This document shows positions 20,872 to 33,279 of a stretch of DNA of 64,000 bases, one piece after another. Location: contig JAKZAP010000001.1 in NCBI GenBank assembly GCA_023053575.1, positions 19,300,533-19,364,532 on the forward strand. Reading direction: 5' to 3'. This stretch comes from Branchinecta lynchi (Eukaryota > Arthropoda > Branchiopoda > Anostraca > Branchinectidae). Every line of letters begins with the position of its first letter. Position 1 is the first letter of the stretch. The notes beneath the pieces are model-generated. The model did not search any database, was not told the DNA's origin, and was given only the letters and a program-made list of their open reading frames with translations. The position numbers were made by a program, and so were the translations under genes.

Positions 20872-23800
20872 GTAAGTGGTCTCTCTTCTAGTATCGAATC
20901 TTGAAAAAATTAACTGCATGGTAGTGAAGTTAACTAGTTTAGGTGAGATAGGGGGGAGATATTATGGGCTTTTGCTTCTGAGCGCTTGACAATAAATACA
21001 TAGGGTACACAAAATCTACAACAACAGCAAAAGATAAACGAACGCTAAACAAAAACACATAACGAAACACGAAAAGAACAACGAATTTACTGTATTAGCA
21101 GGCGCATTGGGCAATGGGCAGGTAGGCGACTAGATGGTGGTAGAAGATGTCCGCTTATTTCTTTTAGCTTGACAGTTGTGTCCAAGACATAAAACTTTTT
21201 CGGTGATTGCGCATGCGACGAGGAAGGTACAGAAGAAAACGGAGATATTTGAAAAAACATGACTGCATTCGACTAGTGTCTCAGACTGTTTCATAGGATT
21301 GTAAACTCAGTGCCACCACATTGCCAGCCCTTCTAACAAAACAGAATCTTGCCCCTGTGTTACACCTACCGACCTAGGAACGCTACCAAGAAGGACAATT
21401 TCAGACATCGTAACAAACGGTATAAAGGTGTGGCAGCAATCATAGTCGATAGTATCCTTGCTATCCCTTGCGCTTCTGTCCTTACTTGTACGTCTGATCA
21501 GATGCCACCAATGATCTAGGAGCTTGCATCCCATCCCAGCGAGAGTTCCACAGATGTAGACCGAGCAACAGCTTTCAACATCCTTCGTACGAGAGCCCTA
21601 CTTCTGGCGGAAATGTGATCAACCTTGAGACATGAACAGATAGTATGTAATCTCACTGACTGGTTCCACTCATCCATGTACTGCTGTTTATATGTATCTT
21701 GTTGTTCGTGTTCGTCAGTACAGTAACTGTGTCGTATCTCGACTCTGCACCAGCCTGGTCTAACACCCACTAGTGACTCATCCATCCCTGACGTCAGATG
21801 TGCAACTAGTTACTCACTACAGTAAATATCACTTTCTTGACACACGACGGGGCTGTCGCCAGGGGCCACTGCTTATAGACATATCCGTGGATCCAGTTTT
21901 CAGGTCACGTATCTCCAGTCTCGGTCGAATCCTTTCTTGAAAGCAGCTGCAATTACTGCTATTACTGTCTCCTCGCTAAAGGAGCTCCTTAAGGGACAAC
22001 TAGGGGGTAGAAGAAATCTCATCATTTCCTTTTTATAGTGAAAAGCTTTTCTAGCTTCCGGGAGTGGCTACGCATCCTTCTAGAAGTTCGCGCTTCGCAT
22101 TTCAGTGAGCAATTTGAGGTGACAAGCAAGTAACGTTCCCTGGATTTTTGCCAAAAAGTTAGCGATGGTAGATCGAGCTCTTGAAGGCGTTTGTCGAGAT
22201 GCATGAGTTGGCTAACGATTCATCATTGCTAGCTGACTGACGTGCAGTTGGGCAAGTGCCCTGTACCTCAGAATTCAAGATGACTGCTGGTTGTGGCCTT
22301 CCTGAAGCCGAGCATTCTCTTTCCGCTCGCTGCGTGATCGTTAGAGTGGCTCTGGAATCCTGATCTTTGGTGATGATATAAAGTTAGAGCTGTTCGTCAG
22401 CGTTCTGGACTGGCGTTTTGTTTTATCAGCCGCTGGATAAACTGTACGATCTGATTGGCGAGCGTGCGTAATAATGCAGCACTTTGCCTCTGCCGGTGTC
22501 ATATCCCGACGCCAAGGTGTAAAGGCATTGCAAAGCTGTCCGCTGGGTTTCAGTTGCTTCAGGGGCAGACAAGCATCGAACAGTCTGCTTACACTTCAGT
22601 GTGCTTTCAGGATACCCGAGGGACATTGTTGACTGGGCATGGGCACTGTTCTGTTTTTTCATTCAAACAGGAACAGGCAGAAACGGGTAACATAAGAACA
22701 GAAGCAGAAAGAAAACATGTCCTGTTCTGTTTTAACAGAAATGATGACTTCGAAAACAGAAACAGCTGTCAAACAGTCGAAATAAAACAGAAACGTCTGT
22801 TTAAAACAGGTGTTTTTTTTTATTTTTGATTTCCCATATTTTTTTTATTTTTTTTTATAGTAGAGTTCACCTATACTTTCCCCTGTACCAAGAAGTATCT
22901 TAAATAGTTCATCCTTGCACCGCATAGATGCCTTTATTCGAGTTCTTTTCATAGAACAAGAAATATCTTGGTCCAGAATTCCAACTGCCTATACCAATGA
23001 ATTACACTAAAAATGGGCCATGGAAGTTTCATTTGTCTTAAAAACAAATTTTCGCGTACCTTTCCACTCTGATTGTCATAGTGATTGGTAATAAACTAAA
23101 GCTTACGGATCATACAAACTCAAAGTTAAAGTCTTTGATTCATGTGGGCCGAGAAGGTGGGAGACACCATCATTTCTCGATAGGTCGGATTTTTACGAAC
23201 ACACTTTTACCTTTCCCCCCCAAAATCCTCACGGTAACCAACGTAATCGACAAATTACTTGAACACAATGCACTCCTGAACGCCAATCCGCCATTGCTAA
23301 TTAACTATTCATTGATCTCCTGTCGCTGGTCAAACGATTACTAGAACCTTCGAGAAGATCGAGTGGCTTGTAAGAGGATTAAAACAACTAAGTATATCAC
23401 CCTGTGGACGTTTATATATGTTGGAAGAAGAAATCATTCGGCAGTTTGACATTTTTTCGTCTGGGAAGCTGAATATTATTTAGCTCAGTTGCAGAATCTT
23501 CAAGAAATCACGATAAGTTTAGTATAATTTACGACGTTTGTTTATTGTGATCTAGTTTACATCCTTAATTCTTTGGACTTACTGGAATTAACAAGAACAA
23601 TAGGAAAACACAATACTTAAAGAAATCGATAATGTAAATAATTAGTTTAATTTTTCTAAAGATTTTCCATATGCCTGCTACAATAAAAACATTTATTTAG
23701 ATCCAGTCAAACTATGATTCCATCCTCCCCATATCGGGTGCTTCTGACCCGCACCGCTAGATGACCCAGCGGTCGGATCGAGTCGTGGCTTCATCTTGGG

Positions 23801-25261
23801 TCTTGGGTGGGGGTGGGGGGGGGGGGGGTTCTAGAGGTTGCAAGTGCTAGAATGCTTATGATATAACTCCTTTAAGCAAGCTTCACTTCGTACCAGTGGT
23901 TGGTGATAATGGTAATTTTTTCTGTGAGGGCTGGGTCGCGAGTGATGCGTTTTCAATCAATACCGAATAGCTTTTCCTCGGTGGTTTTCTTTTGAGCATG
24001 GTCATACAAGGCTCAAAACGCCCAGATTTCTCGGCTGAATGTGATTCTACTATTCTGCGAAAATCCGTGAAACAGAGGTTCACTTTGATCATCAAGTTGA
24101 ACAAATCTCAACTTTTACGTATAGAACTGATGAAAATACTGTAAGTAATTCCAGTCGCGAACCACCGGTTCTGATCGTTTGTTTGCATCATGAAACAGTG
24201 CGGATGTTTGATACCCAATTGTAGTCAACTATTGAGATTATCTGCGTCCGGCCGCTAATGAGGTTGGGGATCCAGAGGACTAGACTCTATTTCATACTTG
24301 GCGTTAAGGAGATTCTTTGAGAGCTTCTAAAATATGCATGCCAAGAATAAGGCTCTCTAGCCTGCTGGACCCGCTCTAACAGCCCTGACCTGTGGGAAGG
24401 CAGTCCATGAACAAAAACGACGATTCTTCATAAACGATAAGTGATGATCTGTCAGCCTCGCTCGCTCCTCTCTCTCTTTTAGATTTGACACAGTCTTATG
24501 TTTGGATCAATTGGCTTGACATTCGTTTTTCATTGCTCTTGATTAAGCCTCCGCCCTTCAGAGGGTTTAAGACAACTTGACAAGTGTTAAGTGAAGGAAA
24601 CGATATCGTTGGGATATCGTTTGCTTCATTCATTCATGTATTGGGTGCGGTAGTACATAACACACATATGATCAGAGACAAGGTCCGCTGAAGCTATCTT
24701 GTTGGGGGACCACTACAAAATATGTCATATAATTATGAATAGAACACACAAATAGAAAACCCCAAAATAGGCTATGTATAGAGAAGACCAGATATTGACC
24801 AAATATTTGTCATAGTGGAAGGAAAAAAATAGGAAGAAAGAAATGAAGGATGAAATAGCGAGAAGACAGGAATGATGACGGGTTTCAGCTTCACCGAACG
24901 GTTTTATCCCGTATTCTTATTCCGCCTGGATCGGCGTTGGGATCGCCCCTCTCGCGTCTTGAGACTTCTCACATATAAGGGCGATTCTGACGGTCTGGAA
25001 AGCTCCGCGAGCTTATGTGCCGGCTGCTTTGCGACTTTGGCTAAAACTCGCTTCGCTTAACATAGCTGTTCTTCCGCCAGCGCTTGAAAAGCGAAATTTC
25101 GGCAAGTCATCAAGAAGTTGTAAAGGTGCTACTGACGCGCAACGCCTTTCCGTTTGTTCTTGCGCTTGGTGGATTCTCGCTTTGCTTTTCATAAGCGAAT
25201 CCAAGAGACCGCCAGAGTTGCCCAACAGTCTCCTGTCTTAATTCCTTGCAGCAACGCTTCG
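20872..25261. other. Intron stretch, mostly unassigned
   Basis: No exon or repeat family is recognised. Points of note are two overlapping minus-strand frames at 21307-21534 and 21516-21785 that could be one decayed frame with a shift, an AACAGAAAC-rich simple segment at 22640-22810, and a G(14) run at about 23814-23828. None supports a gene call. Confidence 0.3.
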
Positions 25262-25430
25262 GTCTTTAGATAGATAGATAGATATGTTTATTGATCCAAC
25301 TCGTAGCGCCAACATGACACTAAATACGTCGACCATTACATTTAAATACTTGAATAACTGAGTAAAATACTTGAATATATACAATTATTACATAAAAGAA
25401 AATAAATCACTTAGAATTCACTTGTTTTTT
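25262..25430 (-). mobile_element. 3' end of a minus-strand LINE with (ATCT)n tail
   Basis: On the minus strand the segment ends 'agttggatcaataaacat' followed by (ATCT)n (plus-strand TAGA repeats at 25267-25286). That is a polyadenylation-like signal immediately before a tetranucleotide tail, mirroring the plus-strand LINE end at 19206-19224. The coding part was not found. Confidence 0.55.
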
Positions 25431-26564
25431 GTTAATCTTCTCAGTGAAATATGGTACTAAGGAATTTGAATACCGGTTTGTGCGACATTTAACTGGCACA
25501 AGGAGATTTTGATGCCGTGTCCGTCCTGTCACCGGTGCTAGATCGGGCAGAATATCTCTGTGTTTTTCACTGGCAAGGATTGATCGGCCAAAACGTAAAA
25601 TTAAGTTTTCCCGGCGGACATGGTCCGCCGGGAAAAGTCATTTTCCATGCCGAGCGTTTCCGGACCTTATTTAAGAGCAAGAAGCTTGATTTTTCCTTCT
25701 TTTCCTTCTGGAAGCCTCGGCCTCCCAGATGAGTAAAACAAATTAAAAATATGCTTTGATTGAATGATATCCTCTCGTATCACGCCTGAATCGCTGCCTG
25801 GCTAAAACCAGTCGGCTTTAGCTCGGCCCTCTCTCCGTTGATTGACGCACATATATTATTTATCTTTACATTATTTTAAAGCAGGATAAGCTGGAAAGAG
25901 TTGGGTTTGATAATAAGTACGAAGCCTGATGGAGAACCGCTCGGCGCAAAAAGAAAGTATGTGGGAAAAAGAGGAAAGATCAGGTCCTTACTTCTGAATT
26001 ATCTATCGAGAAATTAATGAGGATGTGTGACACCTTTTGTGCGGGTGCAGTTTCCCAGGGACTGAGGAAGGAGGTTTCCGGGGCTGGGGGAATGGATAAA
26101 AAATGGATTATTAAAATAATAGGAAGCAACGATTTCTTTTGATGGAGAAGTTGTGTAAGTGTACATAAAGCGATTTTAATAGTGTGTTCGTATCGTTTTT
26201 GCTGCATGATGGTCGAGTGGCTTTAATATACAGATAAATCATTCATTCATAGTTTCCGTTACGTCTTGACTGTCGATCATTTTCTATACCGATTGTTACT
26301 CAAACCTATTTAAGACCCAAGTTGCTTGATTTTTCCTCCTTTCCTCTGATTGAGCCTCCGCCTCTCAGACAATTTAAAAACGGTTTGGTAAAGCGAAATG
26401 CCCACCGAAACGGCGCGAAACTAATTAGTTCGACTAGATGGCTCCGTAGTCGACCACCCGAACGCAATCACTCTGATCTTTTGCACATGTTTAACGTTCA
26501 CACACAGCCCGGTATCCGCAGACGGTTGATAAGTATGTACCCGGATCCAATATTAGTTGCGTTT
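25431..26564. other. Intron stretch with a two-copy pyrimidine-rich motif
   Basis: The motif 'ttatttaaga...gaagcttgatttttccttc ... gcctcggcctcccaga' (about 25668-25730) recurs at about 26307-26372 ('ctatttaagacc...gcttgatttttcctcc ... gcctccgcctctcaga'). No gene was found. Confidence 0.4.
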
Positions 26565-26815
26565 TTCTGATACTATGGTATCTCTTACCACGGTCTATGG
26601 TCGTTTTGCAGTTATCGTGGTATCTGATATAACGGTCAAAAAGTGTTTTTGCAGTTATCGTGGTATCTCGGCAGTTATCGTGGTAGCAGACATCCAGATA
26701 CCACGGTCCGACCGTGGAAACTAGTCGTAGTATCTGAAAAAGTCATCACACTTTCATCGGTTTTTGTCAAATTGGTGGGGAAGAAGTTTGGCACTTAGTG
26801 ATGTTACTGGATCTA
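26565..26815 (+). repeat. Family Q repeat, copy 2
   Basis: Same motif order as 3565-3910: 'ccacggtc', 'gcagttatcgtggtatctga', 'tctgaaaaagtcat', 'gaagtttggcactt'. Confidence 0.6.
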
Positions 26816-27117
26816 TTGACATCCTTGCCCGAAATTTGGATCGAAAATCAATTCGGAATATCGTTACATCTACATAATCGCATCGGAACCTTCATCGGAA
26901 GAGTCAACTTTGTCTGCAAAGTTGCGTTGCTGGAGATAATAAGTTCGGCATTTTCATGGAGTTTAAGTTACAGAAGAAGCAAAAAGGAATCGAAATTTGC
27001 CTTCAGTGAGAAGAATCGAAACTGGAACTTAATCCTTCTGGATAGAATAGAGTCATTGGCTGTATGCTTTATTAGGAAAAAAAAAACTGTGGAAAACGTG
27101 AATCCAAGGGTCTGTGC

Positions 27118-27601
27118 TTAAAGCACAACTCTTACTGGAAATGATCTTTTCACGATTAAATGGCTCAGGAATATTGTTTTCGAAAATACCTTTATTTTTA
27201 ACGAGAAATTGCAGATTTTCTTCTTAGCGCTTCTAGACTGTATATAGCCTTCACGGTCTCCAGAGTGGGGGCTGGACGCAGGATGTTTGAAAATGAACGT
27301 GCTGTGGTTCAATGGAAATCGGAAAACCAATTAAAACAGAAGATAGACGTAATGGTCTACCATGTCTTCCAAAATTAAAACATTATTGAAAGTCTCATAT
27401 TCTTATGCGTGAAAGAGTTGTCGGTGGAACTTGAAGCTTTCGTCTAAGTTTGCGTTGCTTGACGGGTAAAAGTCAGCTAGGCCGAAAAAGCGCTAAAAAG
27501 CCGTGAGTAAAACGAAAGAAAGGTGAAAAGCGGAGATTTTAGAAGCTTATAATTTCATAAGGAAGCTTCAAGGTCAGAATAAGCAAGAGGGGTCCTTTAA
27601 A
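27118..27601 (+). mobile_element. Family D element, short form
   Basis: The 484 bp copy has TTAAAGCACAACTCTTACTG at the left and AAGAGGGGTCCTTTAA at the right. It lacks the M insertion and therefore shows the empty state. It lies about 240 bp before the 27840 SMC2 exon. There is no coding capacity. Confidence 0.78.
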
Positions 27602-27839
27602 GAAGTTTACCTCTACTGTACTTGCTCGATTCCTGTTCGATTCCCGCTCCTTCAAACTATCACGTAAGTCGCCATCGGACGTTGCACGATTATTTCGCAT
27701 CGTGAGTCAACCAAGGATCAGACTGGGCTGCAAGGTCTGTCTGTATGTGCGTGATGCGTGTTAAGCTTACTGTGTGATGCGGTGCGCTAAGCTGCAGGCT
27801 ATTCGTCACAGTGTAAACTAATTTTCACTCTCATTTCAG

Positions 27840-28055
27840 TATTGCGATTTGATACGAAAGAAGCGAATCGTTGAAGCCGACAAAGCCAAAATCCAAGACG
27901 TTATACTACAGTTGGACGAAAAGAAGAAACAGGTCCTCAAGCAAGCCTGGGAAAAGGTGAACAAAGACTTTGGCTCGATTTTCAGCACGCTTCTTCCTGG
28001 AACTTCAGCGAAGCTCAAACCCCCTGATGGTCAGACTGTCTTGGATGGACTTGAG
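27840..28055 (+). CDS. SMC2: SMC2 exon: start of C-terminal ATPase head
   Basis: This exon has 72 codons in phase 0, after the acceptor cactctcatttcag and with a gtaaga donor at 28056. It opens with [18 protein letters not shown], runs through a short helical region, and contains [16 protein letters not shown] (about residues 42-57). That block is nearly invariant in SMC2 and leads into the beta-strands of the C-terminal ABC half. It ends with [12 protein letters not shown], just before the strand that precedes the signature motif. All the family-specific residues I can recognise are present, so this looks like a functional exon under selection. A 0.48 kb family D element ends about 240 bp upstream of the acceptor. 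Confidence 0.96.
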
Positions 28056-28960
28056 GTAAGATCGACTATATAGTAGACACAAATCTCCTCTTTACTTCGT
28101 AGATGAATGTTATATCAAGTATGGAACAAACAGCATGCTATTCAGTGAATATCGCTGGTAGATTTAAAGATAGTTTATTGCACGAGAAGCCCGAGAATGT
28201 TGTCAAGAAATAAGAGAACATCATACCGTAGAAACAGTCCACACGCAAATTAATATAATATCTGACGATAAAAACCTGGTGCAAATGACTTCACCCTGTT
28301 CCAGAATATATCTAGCTCCATTCCATTTTTTCTTGAGTGGTCGGTTATGTGTTGTGAAGTTGCAGTTTGATTTTGTCCCGTTCAAGTGCGCTGATTCCTG
28401 CTTGGTTCTAGAGGATTTTAAGAGTCTCTCCTCTGGGGGTTCCTCGGAAAGTGTTGACCTCAAGCCGAGTTGATGGGTATAATATTGAATTTTCGACGTC
28501 TTCATGAAACTCTTGCCTGGAGCCGAAATGGATGTGTTTTGGTTGTGGAAGACCCAGAGCCTACAATGTGTCTAGTGGAGTGGTGCTATAGTACGTGTCA
28601 GAGAAGTCCCAGGTTGTGCAACCTTTCGTTTCGTCAAACCACGTATCTACTTTCGGGTGGATGGCTTCGTTTAATCAGGCAAGCAGGCAGGCAATAGTTT
28701 CAAGTTGAAGTTGAACAAAAATCTAAAGGTACTGCAGATTTGCGACTTCCGTCTCTGAAATACCCCGTTCCAGCAAAGAAAACTTACAGATAAAAGAAGC
28801 ATTTTCAACTAGTCCGAATCTGCTGGCGTCTACTTCCTACATCCATCGTCCGTGATTTCTGTCGAGTTTCTCTTTCCGTTTCTGCGCTTGGAATTAAGAT
28901 TAAGAGATAATGTCAAATATTCCTGCTAAACCTTAATCGTTCTGCTGAAGAAATTGGATC
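28056..28960. other. Intron stretch, nothing recognised
   Basis: No repeat family or exon is seen. Open frames at 28221-28505 and 28470-28697 lack recognisable domains. Confidence 0.35.
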
Positions 28961-28967
28961 TTAATCT

Positions 28968-29790
28968 ATTTTTTTTTTTTTTTTTTTTTTTTTTAACCCG
29001 CCTTTAGCCTTTCGAAAAAATTTTGATTTTTACTTTTTGGGCTACGCCTCCTCCACTCGGTGAAGTTAACATTTCCTTTTAACTCTTAACGTCACTTACT
29101 CTTTCCAAACAAACAAACAAAACTTTAAACTTTAAAAAATTTAACTCCATTTACCATTTCAACTATTCAAATTATTTTTGAATTTAACTTCACCAGTCTT
29201 AATACTTTTCTACTCTTATTTCAATACAAATATAAGCATTTGTTTTCTTTATCTACGAATCATCACCAGTACACATCAAGACTCTATCCGCAACCAAAGC
29301 GACCACTACGAAAGACAAACACACACCACCAGACAGAGGCCCCTAAGAACGACAGACGCACTCCAAATCCATTATTACGAACTATAGTATCTACTTTAAT
29401 CTATACCAAGAAATTCAGTATACACATAAAATCTTTAAATCCGCCTCTAAACCATATTTATTTTATTTTCTACATTTCCTTTCTATTTTATTTAACAATA
29501 AAACTGTTCTCTGAAACCTCTTTATTTTCCCTTCTAGTTTAACACCAATATTATTTAAAATTTAATTATAGCAGCGAAAAAGCAGATTCTCAAATCAGGC
29601 AAACTACAATAACAAACCATCAAAATATACGGAACAAACGCAAATTCCCGCTGGAAGGGTGCCCTTCCGTCCTAGGGAACCCCTCCTGACGGTGGCCCTT
29701 ATTTAACAATTTAATTAAACAACCTTTTAACCTAATTTTCAAGTCCACCTAAATAAAAAACACTATAAAAAGAAAAATAGGATTTTCGCT
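28968..29790 (-). mobile_element. Family H retroposon with poly(A), minus strand
   Basis: The plus strand shows T(24-25) at 28970-28995, which is the poly(A) tail of a minus-strand element. Upstream of the tail on the minus strand are 'ttcaccgagtggaggaggcg' and, farther on, 'aggggttccctaggacgg' and 'aagggcacccttccagcggg'. The same blocks occur in the same order on the plus strand at 33750-34245. The body is AT-rich and has no recognised protein. It is probably a SINE or a truncated LINE. Confidence 0.6.
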
Positions 29791-29904
29791 CAAGAAAGAG
29801 TGCCAAGCGATGAGCAGTTGTAGAGAGTCTGCAATTAACAACCCAAAAGAATGCTATATGCAGTTTTGTCATTGTCTATGGCACTTGATGGAAGGAAATG
29901 TTTA

Positions 29905-30115
29905 CCTAAAGAATCTTCACACCAAGTTTCATCCAAATATCTTGTTCCCGTCGAGAGTTATCGTGCTCACAGACAGACGGACACTTTTCCGGCGAAAAAC
30001 TAAACCTAAAGAACGAATTCAGCGTATCTCCTTACCCTTATATCCAACATCTAATCCACTTCAGATGAAGATTTGATTAATAAAAAAATTTCCGGTTTTA
30101 GTCGGTTTCCGGACG
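29905..30115 (+). repeat. Family A fragment, rearranged
   Basis: It contains the A 3' module ('aatcttcacaccaagtttcatc', 'gagagttatcgtgctcacag', 'acagacggacac') directly joined to an internal unit ('cttacccttatatccaacat', 'ttccggttttagtcgg'). It then fuses at about 30116 to family B. The order differs from intact A copies, so this is a recombinant. Confidence 0.65.
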
Positions 30116-31226
30116 AACTCCGATCCCTCCATTCTAACCGTTTCTCGAGACCCCCCCCTCCCGCAACTCCCCCACGGCGCCCGTAGCCAATCCGCGTCAG
30201 TGTATGATTTACCTTGAGCATCTGTTTGTTCTTCCTACAAAGTTCCATTCCGGTCTCTGCATTCTAAGCGGGTCACGTATTTCCCCCCCCCCCCCAATAG
30301 TTGCCGGATCCAGTCCGGATATGAAAAAGGTCACCAGAGAAATGTCCTCTGTTCTATTCGTAAATTTCACTCGAATCCGATCACCTGTTTCAAAGTTACG
30401 CATGACTGAATATTCCGGATTCCCCTCCCTACACTCCCCCACCATTATTAGATCGACAAAATTTTTATTTGAAGTCAGTTTGATCGGGTCCTGATATGCC
30501 TGTCAAGTTTCATCGTGAGAATCCCCAAAACCGCCATCACTGGAATTCCAGGAAACCCCCTCCCCCCCCCCCTAAGTGTCCGGATCCAGTACAATTGTCT
30601 AAACGATTTATCTAGAACAGATGCTTGTTCTTCCCAGAAAGTTTCACTCCGATCTCTCCATTCTAACCGTTTTATGAAATTTCTGGTCCCCCCCCCCCCC
30701 CCAACTACCCCCTGGCTACCGAATCAGGTCAAGATTTTAAACGGGACATCCCAGATAAATAATCTATTCAGTTATTAAGTTTCATTACAATCCGATCACC
30801 CGTTAGAAAGTTACACACTACTCAATTTCCCGGGTTCTCCTGCCCTACACTCCCCCCCAAAATGGTCGGATCGGAAAACTGATTATTTCTAAGTTTGTTT
30901 GGTCGGGTGTCTGATATGCCTGCCAAGTTTCATGGCCCTAGCACATCTGGAAGTACCCTAACTCGAAAAAGTGTGACAAAATGCCCTCAATTTTCAAGTT
31001 TCCAGCGCCCTCCACTCACCCGCATATGGTCCGATCGGGAAACTGATTATTTATAGGTTAGTTTGGTCGGGTCCCTGATATGCCTGCCAAGTTTCATTGT
31101 CCTAGCACATCTGGAAGTACCTTAACTCGAAAAAGTGTGACAAAAAACTCGGACAGACTGAAAGACGGAATTGTGATCGGTATATGGCACTTGAGCCAGA
31201 GGCTGCAAGTGCCATACAAACACTAA
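30116..31226 (-). repeat. Family B element, minus orientation
   Basis: Reverse-strand B monomers are recognised by 'ccaagtttcat', 'gatcgga' and C runs at about 30285-30296, 30558-30571 and 30689-30703. The minus-strand 5' end is the terminal hairpin TATGGCACTTG ... CAAGTGCCATA at about 31182-31216. Confidence 0.78.
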
Positions 31227-31372
31227 ACAAAGAAAAAATAGGACGATTTTTTGCGCACCCACCTACCAGAAACTGGTAGGTGCTGAGAAAGAAATTTCTT
31301 CTGCTAAAGAAATCGGAGCTTAATCTTTGCCCCGTGCCAGACTATTTAATCTTTGCCCCGGGACAGACTATT
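31227..31372. other. Spacer between two head-to-head B elements, with a 10 bp hairpin
   Basis: A perfect hairpin CACCTACCAG-AAA-CTGGTAGGTG lies at 31260-31282. It is followed by two near copies of 'cagactattta / aatctttgccccg' (about 31322-31372). Confidence 0.5.
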
Positions 31373-33200
31373 TATGGCACTTGCAGCGCCGCTTAAGTGC
31401 CAGATACCGGTAACTTTTCCGTCGGTCTGTCTGTCTGTCCACTGGTCTCGAGTTGGGCACTTCCAGACGTGCTAGGAACATGAAATTTGGCAGGCATATT
31501 AAGGACCCAACCAATCTAACTTGGAAATAGTCATTTGCCCGATCCGACCATCGTGGGGGGAGGGCGAGACGGCGGAATCCAGAATTTAGGGGCATGTATA
31601 ACTTTCGAACAGGTGATGGGATCTTTTGAAACTTGATATTTGGAAAGACGTCATGTCTCAGATGTTCCATTTCAAGTCCGGACCGAATAAGATGAATGGG
31701 GGGAAGGGGTCGGAGGGGGGAACCGGAAATCTTGTGTAACGCTTAAAGTTAGCGATTAGGATGAAACTTCGTGGGAAGAACGAGTACAAGCCCTAGATAT
31801 ATCATTGACAGAACGGGGCCGGATTCGTGGACTGTGGGGGGAGCTGGAGTGGGGGTTTCGAAATTCCGGTAATCCCGAGTTAAGCTACTTCCAGGTGGGC
31901 TAGGACGCATGAAACTTGGCAGGCAAATCAGGGACCCGACCAGATCAATCTGGAAATAGTCAACTTCCCGACCCGACCATCGTGAGGGGAGTGGGCGGAA
32001 GGGGAATCTAGAATCTTGAGGTATGTTTAACTTCCAAACGGTTGATCGGATCATAATGAAACTTGATATTTAGAAAAAAACACGTGTCCCGGATGTCCTA
32101 TTTCAAGTCCGGACCGGATCAGATGAATGGGTGTGTGGGGGTGGGGGTCGGAGGGGGAACTGGAAACCTTGTGACACGTTTGGAGTGGAGTGATCGGAAC
32201 GAAATTTAATGGGAAGACAAGCACAAGCCCTATATGCATCAGTGACAAAGCCGGACCGGATTCGGGCACTTTGGGGGAGTTATAGTTGGGGGGGGGGGAA
32301 TTCACGTTATCGCAAGTTAAGGTACTTCCAGATGTGCTAGGACGATGAAACTTGGCTTGAACATTAGAGACTTGACATGATTGGCTTAGAAATAGTCAGT
32401 TCCCTTATCCGACCATCGTAGTGGGGGATTGGAGGGACTGGGAATCCTGAATCTTGAGGTATGTATAACTTTTGAACGGGTGATTAGATCTTGATAGACT
32501 CGTGCCTCAAATGTCCTATTTAAATTCCGAATGTAATCCGATGAATGTTGGGGGTGGGGCAACCGGAAATCTTGTGACACGCTTAGAGTGGAGCGATTGG
32601 GATGAAACTTAGTTGGAAGAACAAGTACAAGCCTAGATACATCAGTGACAGAACCAGACCGGGTTTGGTCACTATGGGGGGAGTTGGAGGGGGGTCAGGA
32701 GCTCCGATGATCTCGAATTAAGGTACTTCCAGATATGCTAGGACGATAAAACTTGGCACGGAAATTAGACACTTGACAAGATTGACTTCGAAATTGTCAG
32801 TTTCTAGATCAGACCATCCCTTAAAGCACTAATTCTACCGCAAAGAACAAACAAAACTTTTAAGCAAAATATACACTTATCTCTATCAGCGCATGATCAT
32901 TTTTGTCCTGAAAGGTTTTGCTTACAACTGAATTCTTTAAAGTACAAACAATACTTTTGAGAAAAATATTCCGATGAGCTCATCATCATTTTTGCTTCAA
33001 GAGTTTTGATTACAGATGCATTTGTGGTGCCCTTAAGCTGCACATCATCAGAGCCAAGGATCCGACCCATGATCATTCTTATCTAAAGGGTTCAGCTTAC
33101 AAATGATCAGAACAAACCCACGAATCGACGAATTCCTACTTTCATCGTCTGACCCAGCCTTGGAAGTGCCACATGAGCTTCCAGCTCTTGCTATGTTCAG
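31373..33200 (+). repeat. Family B element, plus orientation, both ends present
   Basis: It begins with the hairpin TGGCACTTG ... AAGTGCCA (about 31376-31402), then 'gtcggtctgtctgtctgtcc'. Successive B monomers follow to about 32815, then three copies of a ~110 bp module with 'gatcatttttg' (about 32822-33110). The 3' end is AAGTGCCACATGAGCTTCC then AGCTCTTG at about 33165-33192. Confidence 0.8.
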
Positions 33201-33279
33201 CTCTCAGCCAGAACCCGCGTCATCGTTTTTTGGATAAACAGAAATCGTTCTTGGAATATACACATTCTAAAATAATTTA

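Noticed and set aside
24872..25241. Two plus-strand frames and an opposing minus frame in a GC-richer segment
   Set aside because: They look slightly protein-like but show no domain, splice pair or repeat partner, so no gene call is justified.
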